DNA of 21,350 nt. Source: Clostridia bacterium. Lineage in GTDB: Bacteria > Bacillota_E > SLMV01 > PUMD01. Below are positions 1 through 8,102 of the stretch, in pieces. The stretch spans positions 1 through 21,350 of the forward strand of contig PWUC01000252.1 in NCBI GenBank assembly GCA_003562655.1. Direction: 5' to 3'. Both the position numbers and the translations under genes were made by a program. Below the pieces are notes generated by a model. That model did no database searches. It saw only the letters and a list, made by a program, of their open reading frames with translations, and was not told the origin of the DNA. The first letter of the stretch is position 1. Each line of letters begins with the position of its first letter.

Positions 1-247
1 GCAATCCCAGCAGCCTCAACACCCTCTCGGGAACAGGGATATTGTCCGGCAGTATCCTACTTCCATCAGGCATCTTGATCACCAGCATGTGATTGAGAAG
101 TTCCAGGATTCGCCGACCCGTGGGGCGGTAGGTTTTCACTCGCCCGACCAGGATCAGAGGCTCTGTTTCCGACTGCATCGCCTGTCGCACCCGTCGCTGT
201 AGTACTACTCTGTTCTTCAGTGCTGACCCTGCAGTAAGCTGAAGCAT
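1..247 (-). pseudogene. C-terminal remnant of an IS1634-family transposase, cut by the window edge
   Basis: Read on the minus strand, positions 205 to 1 encode about 68 residues that match the C-terminal end of the complete transposase at 15787-17433. About 57 of 68 residues agree, including QRRVRQAMQSETEPLILVG and LNHMLVIKMPDGSR. The match begins abruptly near 205. Upstream, the frame stays open only to a TAA at 269-271, with an ATG at 247. The preceding roughly 470 residues, including the DDE catalytic core, are absent, because the next gene begins only 800 bp away. The last few codons lie outside the window. This is a dead, diverged relative of the intact element and not a recent copy of it. 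The frame might be expressed as a short peptide, but I infer it has no function. Confidence 0.8.
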
Positions 248-1046
248 CTCATTCACATACACCCCCGATTATTCATAATCTCATCATATCGGTATGGGTG
301 TATTTGCAAACCGTAGCATTGCAATCCGCAGCTGCCGCAACTAAATCGCTCTGCAGCGCCGTCGCCCAGGCCTGTTCCTCCGCCACTCGAGGCGGTTTCC
401 CACCGGCATCGCGGGGAGGAAGCCAAAGGAATGGGCCCGGTTGCCTGTGTGCAGGCCCCTTCGTCCTCCACGGTCAGCGGCCCTGACCCAACTTCCGCCC
501 AGCGGCTGTGCATCTGCTGTCCGGGATCCGCGCAGAGATCCCGGACACCTGCGCTGTCAGGACAGACTCGCCGCCTTCATGGCCCGGGACTCAGAGCACA
601 ACGCCAGCATCCAATCATGATCGTCTGCCCCTGCTGGATCTCGGGCGCAGGGAACATGCAGCCCGTCTGGCAACTGGCGGCTGTCTCTCGCTGCTGCGGC
701 GGACAGCCATCCACAGACAACGGGCGGCATCAGAGGTGAAGAATTTGCGGTCCGGGTACCAAAACGGGTGGGCGATACGACATCATGGCTGGATCCCGGT
801 GAATGGGCTGGAAAGGCGCCGTGCACGTACGCGAGGACTGCAGGCCCCCAGCGACGGACACCCATGAACCTATGGTCTCTGAACTGATGATGCGCATCCT
901 CTGATCATTGCAGATGGGAAACTCATGCAACATGTCATTTCTGAGGTCCTCGCCGAACGTCATCCTGTTGGCACCCGGCGATGGAACCCCGTCACTCTGA
1001 ACAGGGAGTTCCGAGGTGATGATGACGCCCGGGTGCAGTGGCTGTG
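248..1046. other. About 800 bp without a supportable gene
   Basis: Several short open frames exist on both strands, but none has a recognisable domain or a convincing ribosome binding site, and their composition is that of random GC-rich sequence. I see no tRNA, tmRNA, RNase P or SRP RNA signature. The one structural element is the perfect stem-loop at 518-547. The region lies between a transposase remnant and the CBS-domain gene, so decayed mobile DNA or decayed genes is the simplest explanation. That is inference. Confidence 0.5.
518..547. repeat. Perfect 11-bp inverted repeat (stem-loop)
   Basis: The arm TGTCCGGGATC (518-528) is exactly complementary to GATCCCGGACA (537-547), with an 8-base loop. 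Neither strand has a run of T after the stem, so it is not a standard intrinsic terminator. It sits in the gene-free stretch and its role is unknown. Confidence 0.6.
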
Positions 1047-1499
1047 TCAGCGGTCCTCGGTGTGCAGAGCGACTGACATCCCCTTCAGCGTATGCTTCTC
1101 GAGGTACTCCGCGGCAAAAAACTCGATGACCGTCTTCCGAGTGACAATGCCTATGAACACCCCCTTGTCGTCGACCACCGGGACGAAGTTCTGCTCCAGG
1201 GCCAGCGACAGAAGAGACTGAACATCCTCATAGATTGAGACCGCCTGGTGCTCAACCTGCCGGCGTACCTGCTTCAGAGGTACTCTCTCCAGGTCCCTGA
1301 TGCAGAAGACATCCCTTCTCTTGAGCTCCCAGAGGAGGTCGCCCTCGGTCAGGGTCCCCACATATGAACCGTCCTCATCGATGAGAGGAACCGCCGTATA
1401 CTGACGGTACTCCATCTTTTCGAGGGCTTCGCGCATCGTTGAGTCCAGTGATATGCACGCAACTTCTGACTTGGGTGTCAGGAAGAAGGCCACGTTCAT
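1047..1499 (-). CDS. Tandem CBS-domain protein, DarB/CbpB (YkuL)-like
   Basis: This is a 150-residue protein made almost entirely of two CBS domains, at roughly residues 8-65 and 80-140. The first carries AVPLIDEDGSYVGTLTEGDLLW and the second VPVVDDKGVFIGIVTRKTVIEFF, both typical adenosyl-ligand-binding CBS motifs. The length and the N-terminus (MNVAFFLTPKSEVACISLDSTMREALEKMEY) resemble the stand-alone Firmicutes CBS proteins exemplified by B. subtilis DarB (147 residues). DarB binds cyclic di-AMP and, in its free form, stimulates the (p)ppGpp synthetase Rel. No enzyme or transport domain is fused, so a soluble nucleotide-sensing regulator is likely. The ATG is preceded by GGAAAGGAG at good spacing. 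The gene stands alone, about 340 bp downstream of the floA block and in the same orientation. The family is clear. That the ligand is cyclic di-AMP is inference. Confidence 0.8.
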   Translation of the reverse strand: MNVAFFLTPKSEVACISLDSTMREALEKMEYRQYTAVPLIDEDGSYVGTLTEGDLLWELKRRDVFCIRDLERVPLKQVRRQVEHQAVSIYEDVQSLLSLALEQNFVPVVDDKGVFIGIVTRKTVIEFFAAEYLEKHTLKGMSVALHTEDR

Positions 1500-1839
1500 A
1501 GTCGAACTCTCCTTTCCTCACTCATAGTTTCGGAGAACGCCCACGTTAGCATTAGGTCTGATCGCCCTTCGGCCTGTCCCACTGGAAGTGCCGTGAGCTC
1601 TCACATGCAGGCAAAACCCCTCCGCCACCACCCTGTCCTGATTATGACGAAGCTGGGACGGGAAGGGTTCCGCCTCGGCCACTCACTGCAGGTGCATTCC
1701 TCACAGGGCGCTCGCGGCAGCACCGTTCTTTCAACTCACCCCAGACCATCCTACACAACTGAGGTGGCCCGGATGACAGTGCCGGGCAGATCCATCACTG
1801 CCCGGCAGGGCTCATCCTGAGATGAAGAGGCAAGCGTCG
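1500..1839. other. Intergenic stretch between the CBS gene and the floA block
   Basis: No convincing gene lies here. The plus-strand frame at 1593-1820 has no ribosome binding site or recognisable content. The stretch holds the ribosome binding site of the CBS gene (about 1510-1516) and the two-tier stem-loop at 1771-1817. I could not find a clear promoter for the CBS gene. Confidence 0.6.
1771..1817 (-). terminator. Two-tier stem-loop after the floA block, possible transcript end
   Basis: Inner arms TGCCGGGCA (1780-1788) and TGCCCGGCA (1799-1807) pair perfectly over 9 bp with a 10-base loop. Outer arms GGATGA (1771-1776) and TCATCC (1812-1817) add 6 bp across a 3-by-4 internal loop. The structure begins about 20 bases after the stop codon of the gene ending at 1840, as expected for the end of a long minus-strand transcript. 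It lacks a T-run, so termination or 3'-end stabilisation is inferred only. Confidence 0.45.
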
Positions 1840-2217
1840 CTAATTCCTCCGCGCCACAGGGGGACGGTGAGGGTTGAAGCATCTGGGCGGCCCCAGAACC
1901 TCTGACATGATCACCCCCATGACCACCTTCTCCCCACTGAGCTTCGTGGTCTCCTTCGCCAGGCTGGCGGATTCGCGGGTCTCTGTTCTCCTCTTCCTTC
2001 GCCGCCCGGGCCTCTCCTCTGACACTGGCTCAACCTTCTCCTGCACCGAACGCGGCGCCTTCACTCGACGTGACCGCTGGGCCCTCGCAGACTCCTCCCG
2101 GCCCGGACGGGGCCTCACCGGGGAACCAGGGGATCTCTGGGCCTTCTGGACCGCCTGGACGAACCAGCTGACGAACATCCACACAACAACAATTATCAGA
2201 AGGAGGTACAGATTCAC
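1840..2217 (-). CDS. Small single-pass membrane protein of unknown function, last gene of the floA block
   Basis: This 125-residue protein has a strongly hydrophobic N-terminal segment (about residues 3-22, LYLLLIIVVVWMFVSWFVQA), a long basic Arg/Pro/Glu-rich and probably disordered middle (about 25-90), and an ordered-looking end with GEKVVMGVIMSEVLGPPR (about 94-111). The start is a GTG preceded by GGAAGGAGAG. An upstream ATG in another frame meets a stop at once. It lies 27 bp after floA. From memory, similar short tails ending in a hydrophobic segment plus LGPPR occur in small Firmicutes proteins, but I cannot name a family. B. subtilis also has a small gene (yqfB) after floA, and I see no sequence reason to equate the two. 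A cytoplasm-facing basic tail suggests a scaffold or membrane-microdomain partner, which is inference. Confidence 0.7.
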   Translation of the reverse strand: MNLYLLLIIVVVWMFVSWFVQAVQKAQRSPGSPVRPRPGREESARAQRSRRVKAPRSVQEKVEPVSEERPGRRRKRRTETRESASLAKETTKLSGEKVVMGVIMSEVLGPPRCFNPHRPPVARRN

Positions 2218-2244
2218 GGCGTCATCTCTCCTTCCAGATCATCC

Positions 2245-3261
2245 CTATTCCTCATCGATTCGATCCCGGGTGTCTCCCGGGAGATCTTCCTCTTCGTCCG
2301 GATACAGCCGCGAGATCGAATCCCTCATCTCGGTGTCAGACTGCAGGTTCCTGAGGCCATAGTAATCCATGACGCCCAGATGGCCCTCGCGGAAGGCGAC
2401 GGCGATGGCCTTGGGGATCTCGGCCTCGGCCTCGACCACCCTGGCCCTCATCTCCTCGACCCTGGCCTTCATCTCACGCTCCCGGGCGACGGCCATGGCC
2501 CGGCGTTCCTCTGCCTTGGCCTGGGCTATGCGCTTGTCGGCCTCGGCCCGGTCACTCTGGAGCTCCGCACCGATGTTGCGGCCAATGTCCACGTCGGCGA
2601 TGTCAATGGACAGGATCTCGAAGGCCGTTCCCGCATCCAGCCCCTTCTGCAGCACGGTCGAAGAAATGGAGTCCGGATTCTCAAGCACCGCCTCGTGACT
2701 GACAGCAGAACCGACGGTCGTCACGATGCCCTCACCGACGCGGGCGATGATGGTCTCCTCGCCAGCACCTCCGACCAGCCGGTCTATGTTGGCCCTGACC
2801 GTCACCCGGGCCCTGGCCTTGACCTCTATTCCATCCTTGGCCACAGCGGCCACAACGGGGGTCTCAATCACCTTCGGGTTGACCGACATCTGTACCGCTT
2901 TTAGCACCTCTCTACCCGCCAGGTCAATGGCCGCTGCCCTTTCAAAACTGAGGTCGATCTCCGCTCTCTGCGCGGCGATCAGGGCATCCACAACACTGTC
3001 CACGTTGCCACCGGCCAGGTAGTGAGCTTCCAGCTTGTCAGCACTCAGATCCAGTCCTGCCTTGTTGGCCTTGATCAACGGATTCAGGATGCGCGCAGGA
3101 GGAACCCTCCGCAGACGCATTCCCACCAGGCTCATTATGCTGACGCGCACCCCGGCCGCCAGCGCGGAGATCCACAGTCCCAGGGGTATGAAGCTGAAGA
3201 TCACCACCAGAAGGACCAGACCAACGACCCCGATAAACAGGGCAAAAATCAACGCTTCCAC
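2245..3261 (-). CDS. floA: Flotillin-like membrane scaffold FloA
   Basis: FloA is a bacterial SPFH/prohibitin-domain protein that organises functional membrane microdomains. This 338-residue protein has the usual family length. A hydrophobic N-terminal segment (about residues 5-38) anchors it. The SPFH core follows (about 50-220, including [20 protein letters not shown] and [17 protein letters not shown]). After it comes an Ala/Glu/Arg-rich coiled coil (about 235-290) and the characteristic end [19 protein letters not shown]. The start is GTG at 3261, with AAGGAG nine bases upstream. It follows nfeD by 24 bp, the standard nfeD-floA pairing, and the two proteins are expected to act together in the membrane. 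The gene order mtaB ... nfeD-floA also matches Bacillus. Identification is secure. Confidence 0.95.
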   Translation of the reverse strand: MEALIFALFIGVVGLVLLVVIFSFIPLGLWISALAAGVRVSIMSLVGMRLRRVPPARILNPLIKANKAGLDLSADKLEAHYLAGGNVDSVVDALIAAQRAEIDLSFERAAAIDLAGREVLKAVQMSVNPKVIETPVVAAVAKDGIEVKARARVTVRANIDRLVGGAGEETIIARVGEGIVTTVGSAVSHEAVLENPDSISSTVLQKGLDAGTAFEILSIDIADVDIGRNIGAELQSDRAEADKRIAQAKAEERRAMAVAREREMKARVEEMRARVVEAEAEIPKAIAVAFREGHLGVMDYYGLRNLQSDTEMRDSISRLYPDEEEDLPGDTRDRIDEE

Positions 3262-3285
3262 ACGAACCAGCTCCTTATCTGAAGT

Positions 3286-4623
3286 CTACTCTGGAACAGA
3301 ACGCACCACGACTCGTCTTCCCGCTACCCGTATGACTTGTACTGTCGCACCGGAGGCTATGAAGCCGCCCTCGCTGACCACGTCGGCTCTGGTGCCGTCA
3401 AATTCAGCAGTACCTGAGGGCCTGAGCGGTGTGATAGCGACACCCCGCTGCCCCTCGAGATCCTTCAGACTCTTCTGTGACACATATCCGCCCGCCGTCG
3501 TCAATTGCTCTGCCAGTAGGAGGTGACGCCACAGGGGGAACCGGTGCCCCATGCGGATCAGGGCAATCGCCGCGGCCACCAGCGCGCCGAAGGCCACCAG
3601 GATAGAGCGCAGGGCGGCGGCAGGAGTCGGGGATGCCAGGTATATGCTTGCCATCATGGCAACCATACCCCCCACACCGAAGACGCCAAACTCCGGTATG
3701 AACGCCTCGGTGACCAGCAGCCCCATGCCAAGGGCGAAGAGAAGAACAATCGAAAGCCCGGCGTAACCCGCAGCGATGTGACCGACGAAATAGGCGGCCA
3801 GAGACAGAAGCCCCAGTAAACCGGGCACCCCGAAACCAGGTATGGCCACCTCCACCAACAGTCCGACGAAGCCCGCAGCGAGAAGCAGAGGAGCCACAAA
3901 CGGGCTGGTGGCAAAGCGAGCGAACATCTCCAGGGTGGAGGGCTCAATCACCACCATCTCGGCGGGGTGGATCCCCAGGATGGCCAGGGCCTGAAGCTCA
4001 GTGGAGGCAATGCCGTCGATGAGCTCCAGTTCCAGGGCCCGGGTGGCCGTGAGGGTGAGGAGCTTGCCCTCCTCCACCACCCCCTCAATCTCCATATCCT
4101 TGTCGACCATGGCGCCCAGCAGCTGAGGATCACGCCCCCGGTGACTGGCTGTCTCCTCCAGCTCGGCACGCCACGCAGAGATGATCTTCTCCTCCGCTGG
4201 CCGGGGCTCAGCTGCACCCATCGAGGAGCCGGGGGCCATCACCACCCGCTCACAGGCGATGGTGACCAACACTCCGGCAGACCAGGCCCGGCCCCTGACA
4301 AAAGCCACCGTCTCCAGGTGGGTCTCCAACAGCAGATCACGAATATCGAGGGCAGCATCAACTGTTCCACCGAGAGTGCTGATGCGAACCAGGAGTACGT
4401 CTGCCCCCTGCTCCTCTGCCTGCCGCACCCCGCGGCGCACGAAGGAAGCGAGTCCAGCCTCCATGGTCCCCTCGACCGGCAGCACGAAAACCGAAGCCGG
4501 GCGATCACCTTCCGCCGTCGCCTCTCCGGCGGGGTTAAGGAGGACCAGCGAGAACGTTATGATAGCAATCAGCACCGTGAGACTCAGGTGGCGCCGCCTC
4601 TGTCGCATCAGCCTCTCAACCAT
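3286..4623 (-). CDS. nfeD: NfeD membrane protein with ClpP-class serine protease domain
   Basis: This 445-residue protein is the long form of NfeD. An N-terminal signal or anchor segment (about residues 13-37) is followed by a ClpP-fold domain (about 45-210). GRAWSAGVLVTIA places the nucleophile at about Ser115 and EEKIISAW places a likely catalytic Lys at about 146, matching the Ser-Lys dyad known from the Pyrococcus 1510 protease. Several transmembrane helices follow (about 235-350). A C-terminal NfeD OB-fold domain (about 375-445) contains the conserved type of end with EFDGTRADVVSEGGFI. Such proteins accompany flotillins and are thought to process or regulate membrane partners. The ATG has GGAGG about ten bases upstream. 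The gene lies between ddl and floA with short gaps, consistent with cotranscription. The in vivo substrate is unknown. Confidence 0.93.
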   Translation of the reverse strand: MVERLMRQRRRHLSLTVLIAIITFSLVLLNPAGEATAEGDRPASVFVLPVEGTMEAGLASFVRRGVRQAEEQGADVLLVRISTLGGTVDAALDIRDLLLETHLETVAFVRGRAWSAGVLVTIACERVVMAPGSSMGAAEPRPAEEKIISAWRAELEETASHRGRDPQLLGAMVDKDMEIEGVVEEGKLLTLTATRALELELIDGIASTELQALAILGIHPAEMVVIEPSTLEMFARFATSPFVAPLLLAAGFVGLLVEVAIPGFGVPGLLGLLSLAAYFVGHIAAGYAGLSIVLLFALGMGLLVTEAFIPEFGVFGVGGMVAMMASIYLASPTPAAALRSILVAFGALVAAAIALIRMGHRFPLWRHLLLAEQLTTAGGYVSQKSLKDLEGQRGVAITPLRPSGTAEFDGTRADVVSEGGFIASGATVQVIRVAGRRVVVRSVPE

Positions 4624-4668
4624 TGTTCTCAGCCTCCGACCCGAACGCGACCTCTGTTCCAGATACTT

Positions 4669-5772
4669 CTACATGTCCCGACTCAATTCCTCTCCCCGCT
4701 CCCAGCGGCTGTACTGAAGCGCCAGGTCAACCAGCTCATCCACAAGATCGCCGAAGGAGAGCCCCTCCGCAGAAAAGAGCAGCGGGTACATGCTCCGGGT
4801 CGTGAAACCGGGGATGGTGTTTATCTCGTTGAGAAGGACCAGACCCCGATCCTCCTGGTAGAACAGATCCACCCGGGCCATCCCCCGGGCGGTCACAGCG
4901 CGGAAGGCGCGTTCGGCGAGATCCCGGATCTGGGCGGTCACCTCCCCGGACACCGAAGCCGGTATGATCAGCTGCGTGTCCTCATCGAAGTACTTGGCGT
5001 CATAATCATAGAAGCAGCCCGCCGGCACGATCTCACCGGGACCTGCAACGCGGATCTCGGCATTGCCCAGGACACTGCACTCCAGTTCCCTGGCCCCGGT
5101 CACAGCGCGTTCAACGAGAATCTTCGAGTCGTGGGCAGCCGCGGTCCGCAGCGCCCCGGGCAGGTCTTCTGCCCGGTTGACCCGGGAGACGCCCACGCTC
5201 GAACCCAGGCACGCTGGCTTCACAAAACACGGCAACCCCAGTTTCTCCTCGGTCTCCTTTACAATGCTTTCTTCATCGGCGGATATCTCGTCAATCCGGT
5301 AGGCAAGAAAGTCCGTCACCGGCAGCCCGTCAGCCAGGAAAAGATTCTTCATGATCTCCTTGTCCATGGCCGCGCCCGACGCGGCCACACCGCTGCCGAC
5401 GTAGGGTATTCCCAGCAGGTCGAGGGCTCCCTGCACGCGCCCATCCTCACCATAGGGCCCGTGCAGCACCGGAAAGACCACTTCCACCTCCAGCCGCCGG
5501 CTTTGTGGTCCCACCAGCATGCCTCCACCTGGGCCCGGATTCAGCCTGACCCGTCCCTCTTCCCCAAGTCCGGCCGGGATCCCCTCCTCGATCCATTCCT
5601 CGGGATCTTCAGCCAGATACCAGGTGCCGCTCCGCGTGATTCCGATGGGGATCACATGATAGCGATCTCTGTTCAGGGCCGCCCATATCGACCGGACCGA
5701 CATCATAGACACATCGTGTTCCTCCGATGACCCTCCGAAGAGAAGCGCAAGCTCTGTCCTACCCTGACCCAC
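4669..5772 (-). CDS. ddl: D-alanine--D-alanine ligase
   Basis: Ddl is a cytoplasmic ATP-grasp enzyme that joins two D-alanines for the peptidoglycan pentapeptide. I place the start at GTG 5772, eight bases after AGGAGG. The GTG at 5781 would overlap that site. This gives 367 residues. The N-terminal LALLFGGSSEEHDVS is the D-Ala-binding loop. PCFVKPACLGSSVGVSRV is the ATP-grasp Lys/Ser loop. CFYDYDAKYFDEDTQL carries the Tyr and Lys of the omega loop typical of D-Ala ligases, not the His-type loop of D-lactate (VanA) ligases. NEINTIPGFT is the metal-binding Asn/Glu motif. It lies between mtaB (43 bp) and nfeD (45 bp). Bacillus has no ddl at this position, so its placement in a heat-shock-linked block is unusual. 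Confidence 0.95.
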   Translation of the reverse strand: MGQGRTELALLFGGSSEEHDVSMMSVRSIWAALNRDRYHVIPIGITRSGTWYLAEDPEEWIEEGIPAGLGEEGRVRLNPGPGGGMLVGPQSRRLEVEVVFPVLHGPYGEDGRVQGALDLLGIPYVGSGVAASGAAMDKEIMKNLFLADGLPVTDFLAYRIDEISADEESIVKETEEKLGLPCFVKPACLGSSVGVSRVNRAEDLPGALRTAAAHDSKILVERAVTGARELECSVLGNAEIRVAGPGEIVPAGCFYDYDAKYFDEDTQLIIPASVSGEVTAQIRDLAERAFRAVTARGMARVDLFYQEDRGLVLLNEINTIPGFTTRSMYPLLFSAEGLSFGDLVDELVDLALQYSRWERGEELSRDM

Positions 5773-5815
5773 CCAGCCCACCTCCTGCGATCTTCACATC
5801 CTCTTTCTCATAGTA

Positions 5816-7210
5816 TTACTCAGAAACTGGATTGAAACCACTCGACCGGACGGGGACGGCAAGACATCCCTCCCCGGCCGCATCCAGCACCTGGACGCGA
5901 AGAATCCGGCCCGTCCGGTCCTCCCCCTCACCGGCCGGGATCCACATGGGAGCATAATTGCCGGCATATCCGGTATGACACAGGCTCCCCCGGTCGCTCT
6001 CGAAGGGATGCCCGGTGACCCGGTCCTCGACCAGTACCTCGGCGACGGTACCCACCTGTTCGCGGTGAAACTCCGCCGCTGAACGGCGGGCCAGCTGCAG
6101 GACATCATCCCGCCGCTCCCGGATGACCTCTGGAGGGACCTGATCATCGAGGTGGGCGGCCCGGGTTCCCGGTCGCGCGGAAAAGGGGAATGCGTGTATG
6201 CGGGAAAAACCCACCCGCCGGGCAAACTCCAGTGTCTGTCTGTGATCCCGGTCATTTTCCCCGGGGAATCCCACCATGAGGTCGGTGCTGACCCCGAGAT
6301 CCGCCATATACCCGCGGGCCCCATCCACCAACTCGCGGTACCCTCCGGGGGTGTAGCGGCGGCCCATCCGCTCGAGGGTTCGGCCGCTCCCGCTCTGCAA
6401 CGGCAGGTGCAGGTGCCGGGCCACCCGGGAACTGGATGCCATCACCTCAAACAACCCGTCATCGAGGTCCATGGGTTCGAGTGAGCTCAGCCTCAGACGC
6501 CATCGACCGGGAATCTGCAGCAGGCGATCGACAAGACCGGTCAGACTCTCGTCGACCCCCGGACAGCGTCCGTAGGCACCCAGGTTGATCCCGGTCAACA
6601 CGACCTCACGGAAACCGCCCTGCAGTAGTCTGTCAACCTCCTCGGTGATCTCACCGGGAGGGCGACCGCGAACAGGGCCCCGAAGATAGGGAATGAGACA
6701 GTAGGCACAGAACTCATCGCAGCCCTCCTGGACCTTGACCAGCGCCCGGCTGTGCCCGGAGAAGGAGGACACCCGGGGCGAGTCGTACTTTGATGATGTC
6801 TCTGACCACGGATTCGGCACATGATACCGCTGCACGTCCCCTTCCTCCAGCAGTGCCGTGACAGCATCAACAATGGGTTCCGTCTGCCCCACGCCAAACA
6901 AGAGGTCCGCCGGGAGCTGCTCCAGCCTCTCTGCCTCGCCCTTCCCGGAGCGGGTGGCCGCGGCCTGCGCATAGCAGCCGACCAGCGCGACAACGGCCCC
7001 GGCATTCATCCTGCGGGCGCGGCGGGTCATCTGGCGGGACCTGGCGGCGGCTCCCCCCGTCACGGCGCAGCTGGCGACTACGTATACGTCCGCGATCTCA
7101 TCGAACCCGACCACCTCGAAGCCGCGCCGCAGAAATACCTCCCGCAGGGCCTGGGCATCATACTGGTTCACCTTGCACCCGAGGGCAAGGAGCCCCACCC
7201 TGGGTCCCAT
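5816..7210 (-). CDS. mtaB: tRNA (N6-threonylcarbamoyladenosine-37) methylthiotransferase MtaB
   Basis: MtaB is a radical-SAM methylthiotransferase that converts t6A37 of tRNAs decoding ANN codons to ms2t6A37. From the ATG at 7210 (AGAGGTGG just upstream) it has 464 residues. A longer frame reaching 7315 would overlap prmA by 86 bp and adds no conserved sequence. The N-terminal MTTase domain has its three cluster cysteines at about 12 (GCKVNQYD), 48 (ASCAVTG) and 79 (VGCYAQ). The radical-SAM motif C-x3-C-x2-C is in GCDEFCAYC, with cysteines at 164, 168 and 171. The C-terminus is consistent with a TRAM domain (about 365-440). GCKVNQYDAQA favours MtaB over MiaB or RimO, as does the position after prmA. 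In Bacillus rsmE separates prmA from mtaB; here they are 19 bp apart. Confidence 0.95.
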   Translation of the reverse strand: MGPRVGLLALGCKVNQYDAQALREVFLRRGFEVVGFDEIADVYVVASCAVTGGAAARSRQMTRRARRMNAGAVVALVGCYAQAAATRSGKGEAERLEQLPADLLFGVGQTEPIVDAVTALLEEGDVQRYHVPNPWSETSSKYDSPRVSSFSGHSRALVKVQEGCDEFCAYCLIPYLRGPVRGRPPGEITEEVDRLLQGGFREVVLTGINLGAYGRCPGVDESLTGLVDRLLQIPGRWRLRLSSLEPMDLDDGLFEVMASSSRVARHLHLPLQSGSGRTLERMGRRYTPGGYRELVDGARGYMADLGVSTDLMVGFPGENDRDHRQTLEFARRVGFSRIHAFPFSARPGTRAAHLDDQVPPEVIRERRDDVLQLARRSAAEFHREQVGTVAEVLVEDRVTGHPFESDRGSLCHTGYAGNYAPMWIPAGEGEDRTGRILRVQVLDAAGEGCLAVPVRSSGFNPVSE

Positions 7211-7229
7211 GGATACCACCTCTCGCACA

Positions 7230-8102
7230 TCATGATGGGCGCCGGCAGACCAGGGCTCTCCAGTCCCCCTCGGACAGTTCTCTGTCGACCCGCCATCCCG
7301 AGCCGAGGACATCACAGACCCCCCCGCACAGCTCGCGGTAGAGGCCGGAAAGGACCAGCTTCCCTCCGGGTGCCGTCACCGCCATGAGGCTTTCGGCCCG
7401 GGACAGGATGATGGGGGCGGTCAGATTCGCCATCACGAGGGGATAGGATGAAGGCCAACAATGGGCAGCCAGGCCGGACACGTCGCAGCATGCCAGGGTG
7501 AGGCGCGCCGATACCCCGTTGCGAACGGCGTTCCGGCGGGCACTGGTCACAGCCGCCGGATCGATATCACAGCCAAAGGCCCTGCCTGCGCCCAGCTTCA
7601 GAGCAGCTATCGCCAGCACCCCAGTGCCGCACCCCACGTCCAGAACGGCCGCGACCCTTCCCTCTCGGATGACCTCGATCGCCCCGCGAAGGGCCAGCCG
7701 CGTACTCTCATGGTATCCAGTACCGAAGGCGAGGCCGGGGGCGATCACCACCTCACAGGTGTCGTCCGGGGCCTCGCCGGCGCGCCAGGGAGGAACCACC
7801 CGGACGGGGTCCACCCTCACCGGTCCCATGCCCTCGCGAACACACTGCACCCAGTCCGACCCGGAAACCTGCCGGACGTGCACCGCAGCATCCCCGGTCA
7901 GGGCAGACATGACCTTCATTGTCCGGCAGAGGACGGTCTTCTCGTCAGCAACCTCGACGGGCCAGTAGAAGACAAACAGCGACCTGCCCTCCCTGCCGTC
8001 GCGCTGCTCAAAGCCACCGGGCGACAGGTCGGCGATCGGGGCTGCTGACACGTCGCTGAGCCCTGTGGGCACCGAGACCGAAACCTCCCAGAGATCATCC
8101 AT
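7230..8102 (-). CDS. prmA: Ribosomal protein L11 methyltransferase PrmA
   Basis: PrmA uses S-adenosylmethionine to trimethylate ribosomal protein L11. The protein has 290 residues from ATG 8102. A GTG at 8114 would add four residues, and neither start has ideal ribosome-site spacing. The N-terminal substrate-recognition domain (about 1-100) begins [10 protein letters not shown]. The class I methyltransferase domain shows the SAM motif [20 protein letters not shown], the acidic CDIDPAAV and the catalytic-loop type [28 protein letters not shown] is the family signature before the SAM site. The chosen start overlaps the dnaJ stop by 8 bp, indicating translational coupling within the chaperone operon. 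Confidence 0.93.
   Translation of the reverse strand: MDDLWEVSVSVPTGLSDVSAAPIADLSPGGFEQRDGREGRSLFVFYWPVEVADEKTVLCRTMKVMSALTGDAAVHVRQVSGSDWVQCVREGMGPVRVDPVRVVPPWRAGEAPDDTCEVVIAPGLAFGTGYHESTRLALRGAIEVIREGRVAAVLDVGCGTGVLAIAALKLGAGRAFGCDIDPAAVTSARRNAVRNGVSARLTLACCDVSGLAAHCWPSSYPLVMANLTAPIILSRAESLMAVTAPGGKLVLSGLYRELCGGVCDVLGSGWRVDRELSEGDWRALVCRRPS

Noticed and set aside
3967..5730. A 587-codon open frame on the plus strand
   Set aside because: It lies wholly antisense to nfeD and ddl, has no recognisable domain or ribosome site, and is a common by-product of GC-rich codon use.
4669..5772. Vancomycin-resistance-type D-lactate ligase
   Set aside because: The omega loop has the YDYDAKY sequence of D-Ala ligases, and no vanH or vanX partner is nearby.
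7211..7315. N-terminal extension of MtaB overlapping prmA
   Set aside because: The conserved start GLLALGCKVNQYDAQ follows the ATG at 7210, which has its own ribosome site.
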